Shown here: piece by piece, positions 45,647 through 53,656 of the stretch
Position numbering within the stretch: position 1 is the stretch's first letter
Layout of the letters: each line of letters starts with the position of its first letter
DNA from: Zymobacter palmae
GTDB taxonomy: Bacteria; Pseudomonadota; Gammaproteobacteria; Pseudomonadales; Halomonadaceae
Length of the DNA: 64,000 nucleotides
Direction of reading: 5' to 3'
NCBI RefSeq assembly: GCF_003610015.1
Contig: NZ_AP018933.1
Span: 2,824,035-2,888,034 of the forward strand
The notes under the pieces: model-generated
Databases searched by the model: none
Told to the model about the DNA's origin: nothing
Seen by the model: only the letters and a program-made list of their open reading frames with translations
Program-made: the position numbers and the translations under genes

Positions 45647-46119
45647 AGGCGCACGTTAAGAAAGTGATCGGCGGGGCCGCCATCGTGATTGCGGGGGCGT
45701 TCATTGCACCGTGGGAAGGCAAACGCAACACCGCCTACGTCGATATCGCGGGCGTGCTGACCGTGTGCTACGGCCACACCGGCCCCGATGTTCATCGCGG
45801 CCTGCGCGTCACCGATGACGAGTGCAAGCGGCTATTGAGTGAGGATCTGGCCGAAGCACTGACCGTCGTTAATCGCAGCGTGACCGCGCCGATGTCGGAA
45901 CCCCGCAAGGCAGGGCTGGCCTCGTTTGTGTTCAACGTGGGCGAAACCAAGTTCAAACGCTCGACGCTGCTGCAAATGCTGAATGCCGAACATCCGGCCG
46001 CCTGCGATCAGCTGCTGCGTTGGATCTACGTCTATGACCCTGTGACGGGGCAATACGTCGTCAATGACGGTATTCGCCAGCGGCGCACCGAAGAACGGGA
46101 GTTGTGTCTTTATGAGTAA
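45643..46119 (+). CDS. Phage lysozyme (GH24) with N-terminal signal-anchor
   Basis: A 158-residue muramidase. The catalytic triad is E25-8aa-D34-5aa-T40, within WEGKRNTAYVDIAGVLTVCY, the GH24 pattern. Residues 6-23 (KKVIGGAAIVIAGAFIAP) are weakly hydrophobic and rich in Gly and Ala, like a SAR (signal-arrest-release) domain, so the enzyme may be exported by Sec and held inactive until the membrane is depolarised. It takes the place of P2 gpK, which is of a different type. The gene overlaps the holin and Rz genes. Confidence 0.92.
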   Translation: MKAHVKKVIGGAAIVIAGAFIAPWEGKRNTAYVDIAGVLTVCYGHTGPDVHRGLRVTDDECKRLLSEDLAEALTVVNRSVTAPMSEPRKAGLASFVFNVGETKFKRSTLLQMLNAEHPAACDQLLRWIYVYDPVTGQYVVNDGIRQRRTEERELCLYE

Positions 46120-46549
46120 TCAATGGGTGATTGCCGGTGGCGTCATCGCGCTGATCACCGTCGGCGGCCTATGGCTGCGCCTTGATACTGTCAGCGCCGA
46201 GCGTGACGCAGCGCAGCACGCACAGGCCGTGGAGCATGCCGAGTCGCTGCGCCGCCAGCGCGTTATCGACACCCTGAACCACAGCCTCGAACAGCTCAAC
46301 GAACAGCAACAGGCCAACGGCCGCGAACTGGCCGAATTGCGCGCCGCAGCATCGCAGGCCACGCAAACCGCAGAGGATCTACAACGTGAAAACCGCGCTA
46401 TCCGCGAGTGGGCTAACGCTCGCCTGCCTGATGAGCTTGCCCGCCTGTACCAACACGGCCCCCTCACTGGCACCGCCGGTTACCGTGACTACCTGCGCGA
46501 TACCCGAGCCGTGCGTACTGCCCGCCGCACGCCCCAAGGCCAACGGTGA
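46112..46549 (+). CDS. i-spanin (Rz/LysB-like)
   Basis: A 145-residue inner-membrane protein: one N-terminal transmembrane segment (WVIAGGVIALITVGGLWLRL) followed by a long alpha-helical periplasmic region rich in Gln, Glu, Ala and Arg (residues 25-110) and a conserved ending ANARLPDELARLYQHGPLTG. It matches LysB/Rz spanins, which span the periplasm with Rz1 to fuse the membranes at lysis. The ATG at 46112 overlaps the lysozyme end. Confidence 0.85.
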   Translation: MSNQWVIAGGVIALITVGGLWLRLDTVSAERDAAQHAQAVEHAESLRRQRVIDTLNHSLEQLNEQQQANGRELAELRAAASQATQTAEDLQRENRAIREWANARLPDELARLYQHGPLTGTAGYRDYLRDTRAVRTARRTPQGQR

Positions 46550-46646
46550 CCTGCGCCGTCAGCTTGATGACACCCTCGAAGCGTGGGGGTTATGCGCCGC
46601 CCGTGTCGATCGCGTCATTGAGTGTTTAGGAGAGAATCAGCAATGA
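46386..46646 (+). CDS. o-spanin lipoprotein (Rz1/LysC-like), embedded in Rz
   Basis: An 86-residue lipoprotein in the +1 frame inside the Rz gene, from a GTG at 46386. The signal KTALSASGLTLACLMSLPAC ends in a lipobox, and a short proline-rich segment (TAPSLAPPVTV) follows, typical of Rz1 proteins. The C-terminus extends past the Rz stop and touches gpR. Nested spanin genes are standard in P2- and lambda-type phages. Confidence 0.8.
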   Translation: MKTALSASGLTLACLMSLPACTNTAPSLAPPVTVTTCAIPEPCVLPAARPKANGDLRRQLDDTLEAWGLCAARVDRVIECLGENQQ

Positions 46647-47107
46647 AGAAACTGCACGACGTGCGGCAGTTCCTACTGACCACATTGCCCGAATACCAAC
46701 GCAATCCCGACCAGATCGTGACGCTGGTCGAGGACGGCAAGATCGAATTCCATCGCGGCCCCAGCCTCTCGCACGGCTACACGTACACTGCGCAGATCGT
46801 GCTACTGGACTACAGCCGAGACGTTGACCATATCGTGGTGCCGCTACTGATGTGGATGCAGCGCTTTGAGCCGGACGTTGATCCCCACGAAGCGATCCAG
46901 TTCGAGGCGGAAATACTGGATGAGGGCGTGGTCGATCTGATCCTGCGCATCCGCTTCAATGAACGTGTGGTGGCCAAGGCCAGCGAAGAAACCGGCAAAA
47001 TCGACATCGAGCACAAAGCACCGGCGTTCGATATCGGCCTGCCGGAAACGCGCACATGGACACTGGTGACGGCGGATAATGCTGAGGGGTCAGAATGGAC
47101 GATCTAA
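46643..47107 (+). CDS. R: Tail completion protein (P2 gpR)
   Basis: A 154-residue protein at the gpR position, almost exactly the P2 length. It begins MKKLHDVRQFLLTTLPEYQR and contains YTAQIVLLDYSRDVDHIVVP LLMWMQR-type sequence, the gpR pattern. The ATG at 46643 follows AGGAGAG. It overlaps gpS by 13 bases. Confidence 0.92.
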   Translation: MKKLHDVRQFLLTTLPEYQRNPDQIVTLVEDGKIEFHRGPSLSHGYTYTAQIVLLDYSRDVDHIVVPLLMWMQRFEPDVDPHEAIQFEAEILDEGVVDLILRIRFNERVVAKASEETGKIDIEHKAPAFDIGLPETRTWTLVTADNAEGSEWTI

Positions 47108-47547
47108 ACCTGCTGGAAGGCTGGGTACAGCCGTTGATCAACGGGTTGGATCGCAAATCACGTACGGCAATGGCTCGCCAGATCGCGCGCGAAGTGCGCA
47201 AAGAACAGCAGCAACGGATCAAAGCCCAGCGTAACCCCGACGGCACGGCTTACGTCCCCCGCCGCAAGCAACGCAATAAACGCGGCAAGATCAAGCGTGC
47301 CGCCATGTTTTCTAAGATCCGCACTGCCCGCTACATGAAGGCCACTGCCACCGCCAACGGGGCCACGATTCAGTTTGTCGGGCCGGTGGCCAAGATCGCC
47401 GAAGTCCACCAGTACGGCCTGCGCGATAAGATCGACCGCCATAAACCCCGCACGCATAAATACGATGCCCGTCAGCTATTAGGGGTTACGCCGAAGACGC
47501 GCCGCATCGTCTCCGACGTCGTGCTAAATGATCTTCCGCGTCGGTGA
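47095..47547 (+). CDS. S: Tail completion protein (P2 gpS)
   Basis: A 150-residue basic protein: LEGWVQPLINGLDRKSRTAM, RNPDGTAYVPRRKQRNKRGK and HQYGLRDKIDRHKP are typical of gpS, which acts with gpR in tail completion. It overlaps gpR. In P2 orf30 follows at this point; here a GH68 gene does. Confidence 0.92.
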   Translation: MDDLNLLEGWVQPLINGLDRKSRTAMARQIAREVRKEQQQRIKAQRNPDGTAYVPRRKQRNKRGKIKRAAMFSKIRTARYMKATATANGATIQFVGPVAKIAEVHQYGLRDKIDRHKPRTHKYDARQLLGVTPKTRRIVSDVVLNDLPRR

Positions 47548-47572
47548 TCTGTCTCACACGGCGCACCGCTCG
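47539..47572 (+). promoter_or_regulatory. Degenerate copy of the late-promoter element before the GH68 gene
   Basis: CGTC-N12-CACA, then CTCACACGGCGCACCGCTCG (47553-47572), is 19/20 identical to the element before gpV (49209-49228). Only the left TGT half has changed to CGT. It could drive the GH68 gene as a late gene, weakly, or be a duplication relic. Confidence 0.6.
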
Positions 47573-47702
47573 AAGCGAATCCCGATCAAGGACAGGATAG
47601 CCCCGTCACTGCATGACCGAGTGACGTTCGGGGCATGCGGCCACCGCCGCCTGCTGCCCGCCACTGCGCGGGCATTCTTGTATCCGTCATGAGCGAGATC
47701 GC

Positions 47703-49127
47703 ATGAAAACCAAGCACACTAAAGCGTCGAAGACCAACACCACGGCCACCGCTTACGCACCGTCTCACTGGACGCGCGAAGCCGCGGCCAAGATCAAAGC
47801 GACTGCGGCCAACACTATCCCGCCGTTCAATCTGGCGAAGCTCAAAACCCTGATGCCGGGCTGGCATTTTTGGGACTGGTGGTACGCCATGAACGAGCAG
47901 AACCAAGTGGCCAACGTCGGTGGCTACACCGTGATCGTCGGGCTGGCCCGTCCGGTCGATGACGTCGAAAGCGCTAATGCGCGCATGGTGTTCTTCTATT
48001 CCAAGGATGGCCTGCACTACACCGCCGGTGGCTACCTGTTCGGTGAAAAACGCCTGTTCGATGACTGTCAGGAATGGAGCGGTTCCACCCTGCTGCGTGA
48101 CGACGGCAAACTGCAGACGTTCTACACCGTCGCGCAGGGCGTCGAGCTGAACGGCAACTGGCAGACCCGTCAGCGCTTCGCCACCGCCATTCAGAACGTT
48201 ACGGCCTCTGATGCTGCGCTGGTGATTGATGTGCCTCACTATCACGACCTGCTCGCCGAGCCGGACGGTCGTTTCTACGAAACCGCCGAACAGGCCAGCC
48301 TCCGTGAAGTGCGATTCCCCACCGCGCATAGCCGCAGCTTCGGCTCCGATCAGACTGAAAACACCTGTTTCCGTGACATCCTCTACTACAAGTGTCCGCG
48401 TACGGGTCGCCGCTTTGGGCTGTTCGAAGCCAATACAGGTACCGAGGTGTGCCCTGCGGGGAGCATCAAGCGCGCGTACATCGGTAGCGATCGTTTTGAG
48501 CCGGAATACGAGCCGACGATCGACGACCTGAAAGCCAATGGCTGCATCGGCATTCTGGAATTCACCAACGACGAAAACACCTTCGTTGAATTCATGCCGC
48601 CGCTGCTGACCGCCAACCTTGTGACCGATGAAATCGAGCGCATCAACATCATCGACCACGATGGCCATGTGTATTTGTTCTGCGTCGGTCACGGCAACAA
48701 GAACACGCTGGTCACGCACAATGATGACCTGTCGAACCGCGACTACCTGCTCGGTTTCCGAGGCAAGTCACTGTTCGGGCCGTTCGAACCGATGAACGGT
48801 TCAGGGGTGGTCGTGCAGCAGAAGTCACTGGGCGCGCCGTACGCCGGTCAGGAACAGAACCAGCAGTACGTCTACAGCTGGAAGCTGGTACCGACCGCCA
48901 AGGCGGGTGTTTTCGACTGCGTTGGTTACGCCAACTACTCGACCAACGAAATCGGTCAGGTCGTGCCGGTGAAATCCGCCGCACCGACGCTGGAAGTGCG
49001 CATCAAAGGGCTTCAAAGCGACATAGTTGGGATGAAATACGACGTTCAACCTGTGCAGGAAGCAGCGCCGCAGGTGGCACCGTCTGATGCGGGCACGCCG
49101 TCTGCAGGTGGCTATGGTCATAGCTGA
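47703..49127 (+). CDS. GH68 family fructosyltransferase (levansucrase-like), prophage cargo
   Basis: A 474-residue glycoside hydrolase family 68 protein. Family landmarks appear in order: WDWW (57-60, nucleophile D58), the sugar-binding EWSGSTLL (124-131), FRDILYYK (223-230, stabiliser D225; usually RDP), GLFEANTGT, PPLLTANLVTDEIER (299-313, acid/base E312), LFGPFEPMNGSGVVV and SAAPTLEVRIKGL. DEIER resembles Bacillus SacB rather than the DQTER of most Gram-negative enzymes. These enzymes split sucrose and build levan or fructooligosaccharides. No signal peptide, as in several Gram-negative levansucrases. It sits between tail genes S and V with its own terminator and is not a virion gene. Confidence 0.9.
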   Translation: MKTKHTKASKTNTTATAYAPSHWTREAAAKIKATAANTIPPFNLAKLKTLMPGWHFWDWWYAMNEQNQVANVGGYTVIVGLARPVDDVESANARMVFFYSKDGLHYTAGGYLFGEKRLFDDCQEWSGSTLLRDDGKLQTFYTVAQGVELNGNWQTRQRFATAIQNVTASDAALVIDVPHYHDLLAEPDGRFYETAEQASLREVRFPTAHSRSFGSDQTENTCFRDILYYKCPRTGRRFGLFEANTGTEVCPAGSIKRAYIGSDRFEPEYEPTIDDLKANGCIGILEFTNDENTFVEFMPPLLTANLVTDEIERINIIDHDGHVYLFCVGHGNKNTLVTHNDDLSNRDYLLGFRGKSLFGPFEPMNGSGVVVQQKSLGAPYAGQEQNQQYVYSWKLVPTAKAGVFDCVGYANYSTNEIGQVVPVKSAAPTLEVRIKGLQSDIVGMKYDVQPVQEAAPQVAPSDAGTPSAGGYGHS

Positions 49128-49147
49128 TCACTGCATGCCCTAGCCTG

Positions 49148-49176
49148 AATGCCTCGACGTCGGTCGGGGCATTTTT
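49148..49176 (+). terminator. Intrinsic terminator of the GH68 gene
   Basis: AATGCCTCGA (49148-49157) pairs with TCGGGGCATT (49164-49173), with one G-U pair, followed by TTT (T5 in all). It separates the GH68 gene from the gpV promoter, making the cargo a self-contained transcription unit. Confidence 0.8.
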
Positions 49177-49194
49177 GTATCCGCCTCGTGCTTA

Positions 49195-49228
49195 TGTGGT
49201 CGTCATCACTCACACGGCCCACCGCTCG
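49195..49228 (+). promoter_or_regulatory. Late-promoter activator site, gpV promoter
   Basis: TGTG-N12-CACA (49195-49214), extended by CTCACACGGCCCACCGCTCG (49209-49228), lies 33 to 66 bases upstream of gpV. It shares spacing and right arm with the sites before gpO and FI, matching the P2 V late promoter position. Confidence 0.65.
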
Positions 49229-49260
49229 CCATCGTTGCGACGCCACGACACGATGGCCGC

Positions 49261-49953
49261 ATGAACCTACCTGACTTTAATTCCGCTGATCTAAACGAGA
49301 TCCGCCGCTTGCTGCAAAGCATCGTGCGCACCGGCAAGGTGTCGATGGTCGACACCGCCGTAACGCCGCCCTGTGTGCGCGTCGAAAGTGGCAGCCTGCA
49401 CACCGACTGGATCCCGTGGACAACCTCGCGCGCCGCAGGTGTATCGCACTGGCGGCCGCCGTTTGTTGGTGAAGACGTGCTGCTGCTGGCCATTGGCGGT
49501 GATACCGGTAACGCGCGGGTCATTGGCAGTCTTTACACCGAGGATAACCCGCCGCCCGAGCGCAGCCTCGACAAGACCGTCACGGTCTACCCCGACAGCG
49601 CACGCCTCGAATACGACCATGCGTCCAGCACCCTGACCGCCACACTGCCAGGGCAAGCGATTGTCACGACCACAGGCGCAATCACGGTAACGTCTGACGC
49701 GGACATTACGGCTAAGGCACCGCAGATCGACGCGATGGCCAGCGTCAGTGCCACAGTGAAAGCCCCAGTTATCGCCGCCACGGCGGATACCTCCATCACG
49801 CTTAAGGCACCGGCCATCACATTGGATGGGCACGTCACCGTCACCCAAGGCGTGACCTCGGCCGTCGACGTAACGGCAGGCGGCATCAGCCTGATAAGCC
49901 ATCAGCATCCCAGCGTTCAGCGTGGCAGCGCGAAAACGGATCCGCCGGAGTAA
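49261..49953 (+). CDS. V: Baseplate spike protein (P2 gpV)
   Basis: A 230-residue membrane-piercing spike. The N-terminal OB-fold domain (about 20-95) has VRVESGSLHTDWIPWTTSRA and WRPPFVGEDVLLLAIGGD. The middle is a repetitive beta-helix rich in Thr, Val, Ala and Asp (VTSDADITAKAPQIDAMASV). The apex ends GGISLISHQHPSVQRG; the HxH motif binds iron in P2 and phi92 spikes. First gene of the V-W-J-I-H-G tail operon. Confidence 0.94.
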   Translation: MNLPDFNSADLNEIRRLLQSIVRTGKVSMVDTAVTPPCVRVESGSLHTDWIPWTTSRAAGVSHWRPPFVGEDVLLLAIGGDTGNARVIGSLYTEDNPPPERSLDKTVTVYPDSARLEYDHASSTLTATLPGQAIVTTTGAITVTSDADITAKAPQIDAMASVSATVKAPVIAATADTSITLKAPAITLDGHVTVTQGVTSAVDVTAGGISLISHQHPSVQRGSAKTDPPE

Positions 49954-49959
49954 TCGGTC

Positions 49960-50301
49960 ATGTCGATGAGTAAAGCCTCGGGCAAGGCACTGGCCCGCCG
50001 CGACAGCATCACCCAGAGCATCGGCGACATTGTGATGACGCCGATCGGCACCCGCCTGATGCGCCGTGACTACGGCAGCATCGTGCCCTTTCTGATCGAC
50101 CAGCCGCTTAACGGCCTAACCCAGTTGCGCGTAGCGTCAGCCATTGTCGATGCGCTGGCGCGCTGGGAATCGCGCGTCGAGATCAGCCGTATTGAAAGCC
50201 TCGAACAGCAAGGCGCACACCTGCAGCTGCAGTTACGCCTGCACGATGTCAACGCGGGCCAGCAGTATTCTGAAACCCTGTCACTTGCGAGTCCGTCATG
50301 A
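49960..50301 (+). CDS. W: Baseplate wedge protein (P2 gpW, T4 gp25-like)
   Basis: A 113-residue gp25-like wedge protein: SIGDIVMTPIGTRLMRRDYG followed by IVPFLIDQPLN is the family core. It lies 6 bases after gpV and overlaps gpJ by ATGA. It joins gpJ and gpI to form the baseplate wedge. Confidence 0.93.
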   Translation: MSMSKASGKALARRDSITQSIGDIVMTPIGTRLMRRDYGSIVPFLIDQPLNGLTQLRVASAIVDALARWESRVEISRIESLEQQGAHLQLQLRLHDVNAGQQYSETLSLASPS

Positions 50302-51170
50302 TCGACCTGTCGACCCTGCCCAAGCCCAAGATCGTTGAAGAATTGAGTTTTGAGGCGATCCTTGCCGAGCGTAAGGCGCGCCTGCTCGAACTGACACCGG
50401 CGAGCGAGCGGGAAGAGATGACCGCCACGCTGGCGCGTGAATCAGAGCCGATCACCAAGCTGTTAGAGGAAAACGCTTACCGCGAACTGCTGCTGCGACA
50501 GCACAGCAACGAGGCGGTGCTCGCGGTGTTGATTGCCTTCGCCGGTGGCGATGATCTGGACGCGGCGGCCGCTAACAACGGGGTCGCGCGCCTGACGCTG
50601 ACCGACGGCAGCAAGGAAAGCGACGCTGATCTGCGCATCCGTGCCATGTCCGCCTATGAAGGCATGTCGGTGGCAGGCCCAACCGGTGCCTATGAATATC
50701 ACGCCCGCTCAGCCGATGGCCGCATCGCCGACGTGAAGGCCGAAAGCCCCGAACCATGCGATGTGGTGGTCACCGTGCTGTCAAAACTCGGCAACGGGGC
50801 CGCTGATGAGGACGTGCTGGCAGCGGTACGCAAGGCGCTGTCGGCCGAGGACGTCATTCCCTGCGCGGATCGCGTCACGGTGCAGTCGGCGACGATCGTC
50901 GACTACACGATCAAGGCCACGCTGTACATCTACCCTGGCCCCGAGCAGGAACCGATCATGCAGGCGGCACAGGCCAGCATTGAGCAGTACGTACAGGAAC
51001 AGCGTCGCCTCGGACGTGACATCCGCCGTTCAGCGGTGATTGGCGCGCTGCACGTCACCGGCGTTCAGCACCTTGATCTGTTCGAACCCGCGCAGGATAT
51101 CGTGCTGGACAATACGCAGGCCTCGCACTGTATCGGCATCGCGATCACCAACGGGGGCACCGATGAGTGA
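50298..51170 (+). CDS. J: Baseplate wedge protein (P2 gpJ)
   Basis: A 290-residue gpJ-type baseplate protein: IDLSTLPKPKIVEELSFEAI, AYEGMSVAGPTGAYEYHARS and AVRKALSAEDVIPCADRVTV are typical. It overlaps gpW and gpI by a few bases at each end. Confidence 0.94.
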   Translation: MIDLSTLPKPKIVEELSFEAILAERKARLLELTPASEREEMTATLARESEPITKLLEENAYRELLLRQHSNEAVLAVLIAFAGGDDLDAAAANNGVARLTLTDGSKESDADLRIRAMSAYEGMSVAGPTGAYEYHARSADGRIADVKAESPEPCDVVVTVLSKLGNGAADEDVLAAVRKALSAEDVIPCADRVTVQSATIVDYTIKATLYIYPGPEQEPIMQAAQASIEQYVQEQRRLGRDIRRSAVIGALHVTGVQHLDLFEPAQDIVLDNTQASHCIGIAITNGGTDE

Positions 51171-51777
51171 TCTACTGCCGCCCAATAGCACCGCGTTGGA
51201 GCGTCGGCTGGCCAACGTGCTGGCCGACCTTGAACGGGTGCCCATTCCCGTACGCAGCGTATTAAACCCGCACACCTGTCACGCGTCATTGCTGCCCTAT
51301 CTGGCATGGCAATGCTCGGTTGACCGCTGGGATCCCGCGTGGCCGGAAAGCGTCAAGCGCGACGTGGTGGCCAGCGCGTTTCATATCCACCGCTATAAGG
51401 GCACCGTGGCCGCGATTCGGCGCGTGGTCGAGCCGCTGGGCTATCTGCTCGAAATTACCCACTGGTACCAGATGAACCCTGTGGGGCGACGCGGCACCTT
51501 CGCCCTGCGCGTGGGCGTACTCGACACCGGTATTACCGATGCGATGTATGCCGAACTAGTGCGGCTGGTCAACGATGCCAAGCCCTGCAGTCGCCATATT
51601 GTCGGCCTTGATCTGCTGGGCGAAACGCGTGGCCAGACCTTTATCGCGGCAGCGGTCTATGACGGCGATGTGACCACCGTCTATCCCTACATTCCCCCTG
51701 AAACCCAGTGCAACGGCGTCGCCTACGCCGGTATTGCGCTGGACGTCATCGACACCACCACCGTCTATCCGGAGTAA
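51163..51777 (+). CDS. I: Tail protein I (P2 gpI)
   Basis: A 204-residue gpI-type protein beginning MSDLLPPNSTALERRLANVL and containing LLPYLAWQCSVDRWDPAWPE and FHIHRYKGTVAAIRRVVEPL, the family hallmarks. The ATG at 51163 overlaps gpJ by 8 bases; the longer open frame from 51040 is a frame shadow within gpJ. It attaches the tail fibre to the baseplate. Confidence 0.94.
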   Translation: MSDLLPPNSTALERRLANVLADLERVPIPVRSVLNPHTCHASLLPYLAWQCSVDRWDPAWPESVKRDVVASAFHIHRYKGTVAAIRRVVEPLGYLLEITHWYQMNPVGRRGTFALRVGVLDTGITDAMYAELVRLVNDAKPCSRHIVGLDLLGETRGQTFIAAAVYDGDVTTVYPYIPPETQCNGVAYAGIALDVIDTTTVYPE

Positions 51778-51780
51778 CTC

Positions 51781-52938
51781 ATGGCGAGCTTTTACACGAT
51801 TCTGACCAGCGTCGGGCAGGCCAAGGTGGCCAACGCCGTGGCGCTCGGCCAGAAGGTCAATCTATCGACGCTGGCCGTCGGCGATGCCAACGGCGTCACC
51901 CCGCAGCCGGATGCCAGTGCAAAAGCGCTGGTACACGAACGCCGCCGCGCGCCGCTAAACCGCGTCGAAGTGGACAAGGACAACCCGAACTTCATCGTCT
52001 GCGAGCAGGTGCTGCCTCCCGAGGTCGGCGGCTGGGAAATCCGCGAGATCGGCGTATTCGATGACGAAGGCAATTTGATCGCCTACGGCAACTACCCGCC
52101 CACCTACAAGCCGCTGCTAAACGAAGGCACAAGCCGCACCCAGACCGTGCGCATGGTGATGCAGGTCAGCGATACCGCCGCCGTCACCCTCAAGGTCGAC
52201 CCCAGTGTCGTATTGGCGACGCGGCAGTACGTGGACGACGCGGCAAAGGCCAGTGCGGAAGCACTCAAAAAAGTAGATGAGTCAGTGCAGGTCAATGCCA
52301 ACGGTCTGAAGGAGGCAAAACAGTCTATTCAACAGAATGCGGAACACCTGAAAAAAGTCACAGAAGGGTTAGGCGCTGCCGCAAGCATGGGGCATAACGC
52401 TGAAGCGCTGGATGGAGTGACGGCAGATCATAATCAAACGGCCGATACGGCCCAGCTTGTTGAGCTGCGCGATCGCGTCGGCACATTGAAAGAAGGTGCG
52501 CGCAGAGAGGTATCGGGTAGAGGTAATTTAATTACGACCAATTATTTAAAAGAACATTATTATTCTTCTTACACATCTGTCACTTTCACGACCGCTAACG
52601 ATTATGTGATGCGGTCAGTGTCGGGTACCGAGTTCAAAGTACCTGTAGCAGGAACATATATGATAATCGGCCATGTTAGGGCGTGGGCGGGAGGAGATGT
52701 GACAGGTGCCGCCACCTACTGGATGGCTGCCTATATGAAAAATGGCGAGCAGGTGACCAAGGGGGCCGTCGGCACAAACAGTAGCGCAGGCAATCGTGAT
52801 GCGGACGCCCCTATTGTGGACGTTTCGTATTTCAATGCTGGCGATGTAGTAACAGCTGGGTTTTTACATACACAGGGGCGTCCGTGGGATCAAATTTATT
52901 TATATTCCACGTTGGTGATGCTGCGCATCGGGGACTGA
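51781..52938 (+). CDS. H: Tail fibre protein (P2 gpH-like)
   Basis: A 385-residue fibre. The N-terminal 150 residues are the conserved gpH baseplate-attachment domain (FYTILTSVGQAKVANAVALG, VGGWEIREIGVFDDEGNLIA). A coiled-coil region rich in Ala, Lys, Glu and Gln follows (150-250). From about 52500 base composition shifts to AT-rich, and the C-terminal 140 residues (SVTFTTANDYVMRSVSGTEF; FLHTQGRPWDQIYLYSTLVM) form a distinct receptor-binding tip. This abrupt change suggests the tip was swapped in by recombination, as is common for fibres. Confidence 0.88.
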   Translation: MASFYTILTSVGQAKVANAVALGQKVNLSTLAVGDANGVTPQPDASAKALVHERRRAPLNRVEVDKDNPNFIVCEQVLPPEVGGWEIREIGVFDDEGNLIAYGNYPPTYKPLLNEGTSRTQTVRMVMQVSDTAAVTLKVDPSVVLATRQYVDDAAKASAEALKKVDESVQVNANGLKEAKQSIQQNAEHLKKVTEGLGAAASMGHNAEALDGVTADHNQTADTAQLVELRDRVGTLKEGARREVSGRGNLITTNYLKEHYYSSYTSVTFTTANDYVMRSVSGTEFKVPVAGTYMIIGHVRAWAGGDVTGAATYWMAAYMKNGEQVTKGAVGTNSSAGNRDADAPIVDVSYFNAGDVVTAGFLHTQGRPWDQIYLYSTLVMLRIGD

Positions 52939-52939
52939 T

Positions 52940-53515
52940 ATGAACGTTAAGACATATTCAATTGTTGACGATCAAGGCAAATATATGGGCTATCAAGAGT
53001 CCAATATCGTCCCCGAGGGCAGTCACTTTATCGACATGGCCCCGCCGTCACTTAGCGAAGGACAGCAGGCCATCTGGAATGGACAGGTATGGCACATTTT
53101 CAGGGATAACGAAGGGGTCGACATTGCGAAGAACAAAGCTATTGATGCTATCGACTCAGCTGCTGATGGTGCGCGTGCCCGCGATCAATCCGTAGGTCAG
53201 CTACTGGATATCGAATACCAGCAGGTCATCGAGGCGCACGGGCGCTGGTATGCCGATGGTTATGATGAAACCAAGTGCCCCGAAGAAATCAAAGCATGGG
53301 CCGATGCCGAAGGCGTTACCCCGCTGCAGGCAGCACAGGAAATCGCCGAGGCAGCCGCGCACCGAGAAGAGGTGATCCGCCAGATACGCTCAATCCGATT
53401 GGCAGGTAAAGCTGCTGTACGCGCTGCAGCTGACGATGCCGACTTCACGGCCATTGCAGGGCCATTTATCGACCAGTTAAACCATATCGGCGACACCACC
53501 ATAGCGGCCGCGTAA
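52940..53515 (+). CDS. Tail fibre assembly protein (gpG-like)
   Basis: A 191-residue protein that follows the fibre gene by one base. The N-terminal part (DDQGKYMGYQESNIVPEG, IWNGQVWHI) and the Ala-rich helical C-terminal part (DQSVGQLLDIEYQQVIEAHG) resemble DUF4376/tail-fibre-assembly chaperones. Such proteins help fold the fibre tip and co-vary with it. The start is AT-rich like the fibre tip, consistent with joint exchange. A T-run terminator follows. Confidence 0.75.
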   Translation: MNVKTYSIVDDQGKYMGYQESNIVPEGSHFIDMAPPSLSEGQQAIWNGQVWHIFRDNEGVDIAKNKAIDAIDSAADGARARDQSVGQLLDIEYQQVIEAHGRWYADGYDETKCPEEIKAWADAEGVTPLQAAQEIAEAAAHREEVIRQIRSIRLAGKAAVRAAADDADFTAIAGPFIDQLNHIGDTTIAAA

Positions 53516-53523
53516 CCGCCAAA

Positions 53524-53550
53524 GGCCCGTCTAATATGACGGGTCTTTTT
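53524..53550 (+). terminator. Intrinsic terminator after the tail fibre module
   Basis: GGCCCGTC (53524-53531) pairs with GACGGGTC (53538-53545), with one G-U pair, followed by TTTTT. It ends the V-W-J-I-H-G transcript. Confidence 0.85.
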
Positions 53551-53616
53551 ATGCGGCTGTGGCTTTCTTTTCCCACACGCCTATCCCCTCGCCGCCGCCA
53601 TTTTCACCTTGCATTA

Positions 53617-53630
53617 TATGTATATACATA
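53617..53630. promoter_or_regulatory. Perfect palindrome upstream of the adenine methylase
   Basis: TATGTATATACATA is a perfect 14-bp palindrome directly after TTGCAT, a possible -35, and 27 bases upstream of the methylase start. Its ATGTA/TACAT arms recall the anti-CRISPR operator arms (ATGTATTCT/AGAATACAT), and both sit next to a TTGCA -35-like hexamer. It is probably a repressor operator. Confidence 0.5.
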
Positions 53631-53656
53631 CAGTCATATAAAGGCAGGTACACGAC

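Larger units (their letters stand above)
47670..49183 (+). repeat. Direct repeats flanking the GH68 cargo gene
   Basis: GGGCATTCTTGTATCCG (47670-47686) recurs as GGGCATTTTTGTATCCG (49167-49183), one mismatch in 17, on either side of the GH68 gene. The promoter element is duplicated too (47553-47572 and 49209-49228). The arrangement suggests insertion of the cargo with duplication of the S-V junction. Confidence 0.8.

Noticed and set aside
47586-48719. Minus-strand frame of 377 codons
   Set aside because: Antisense to the GH68 gene, which has clear family motifs.
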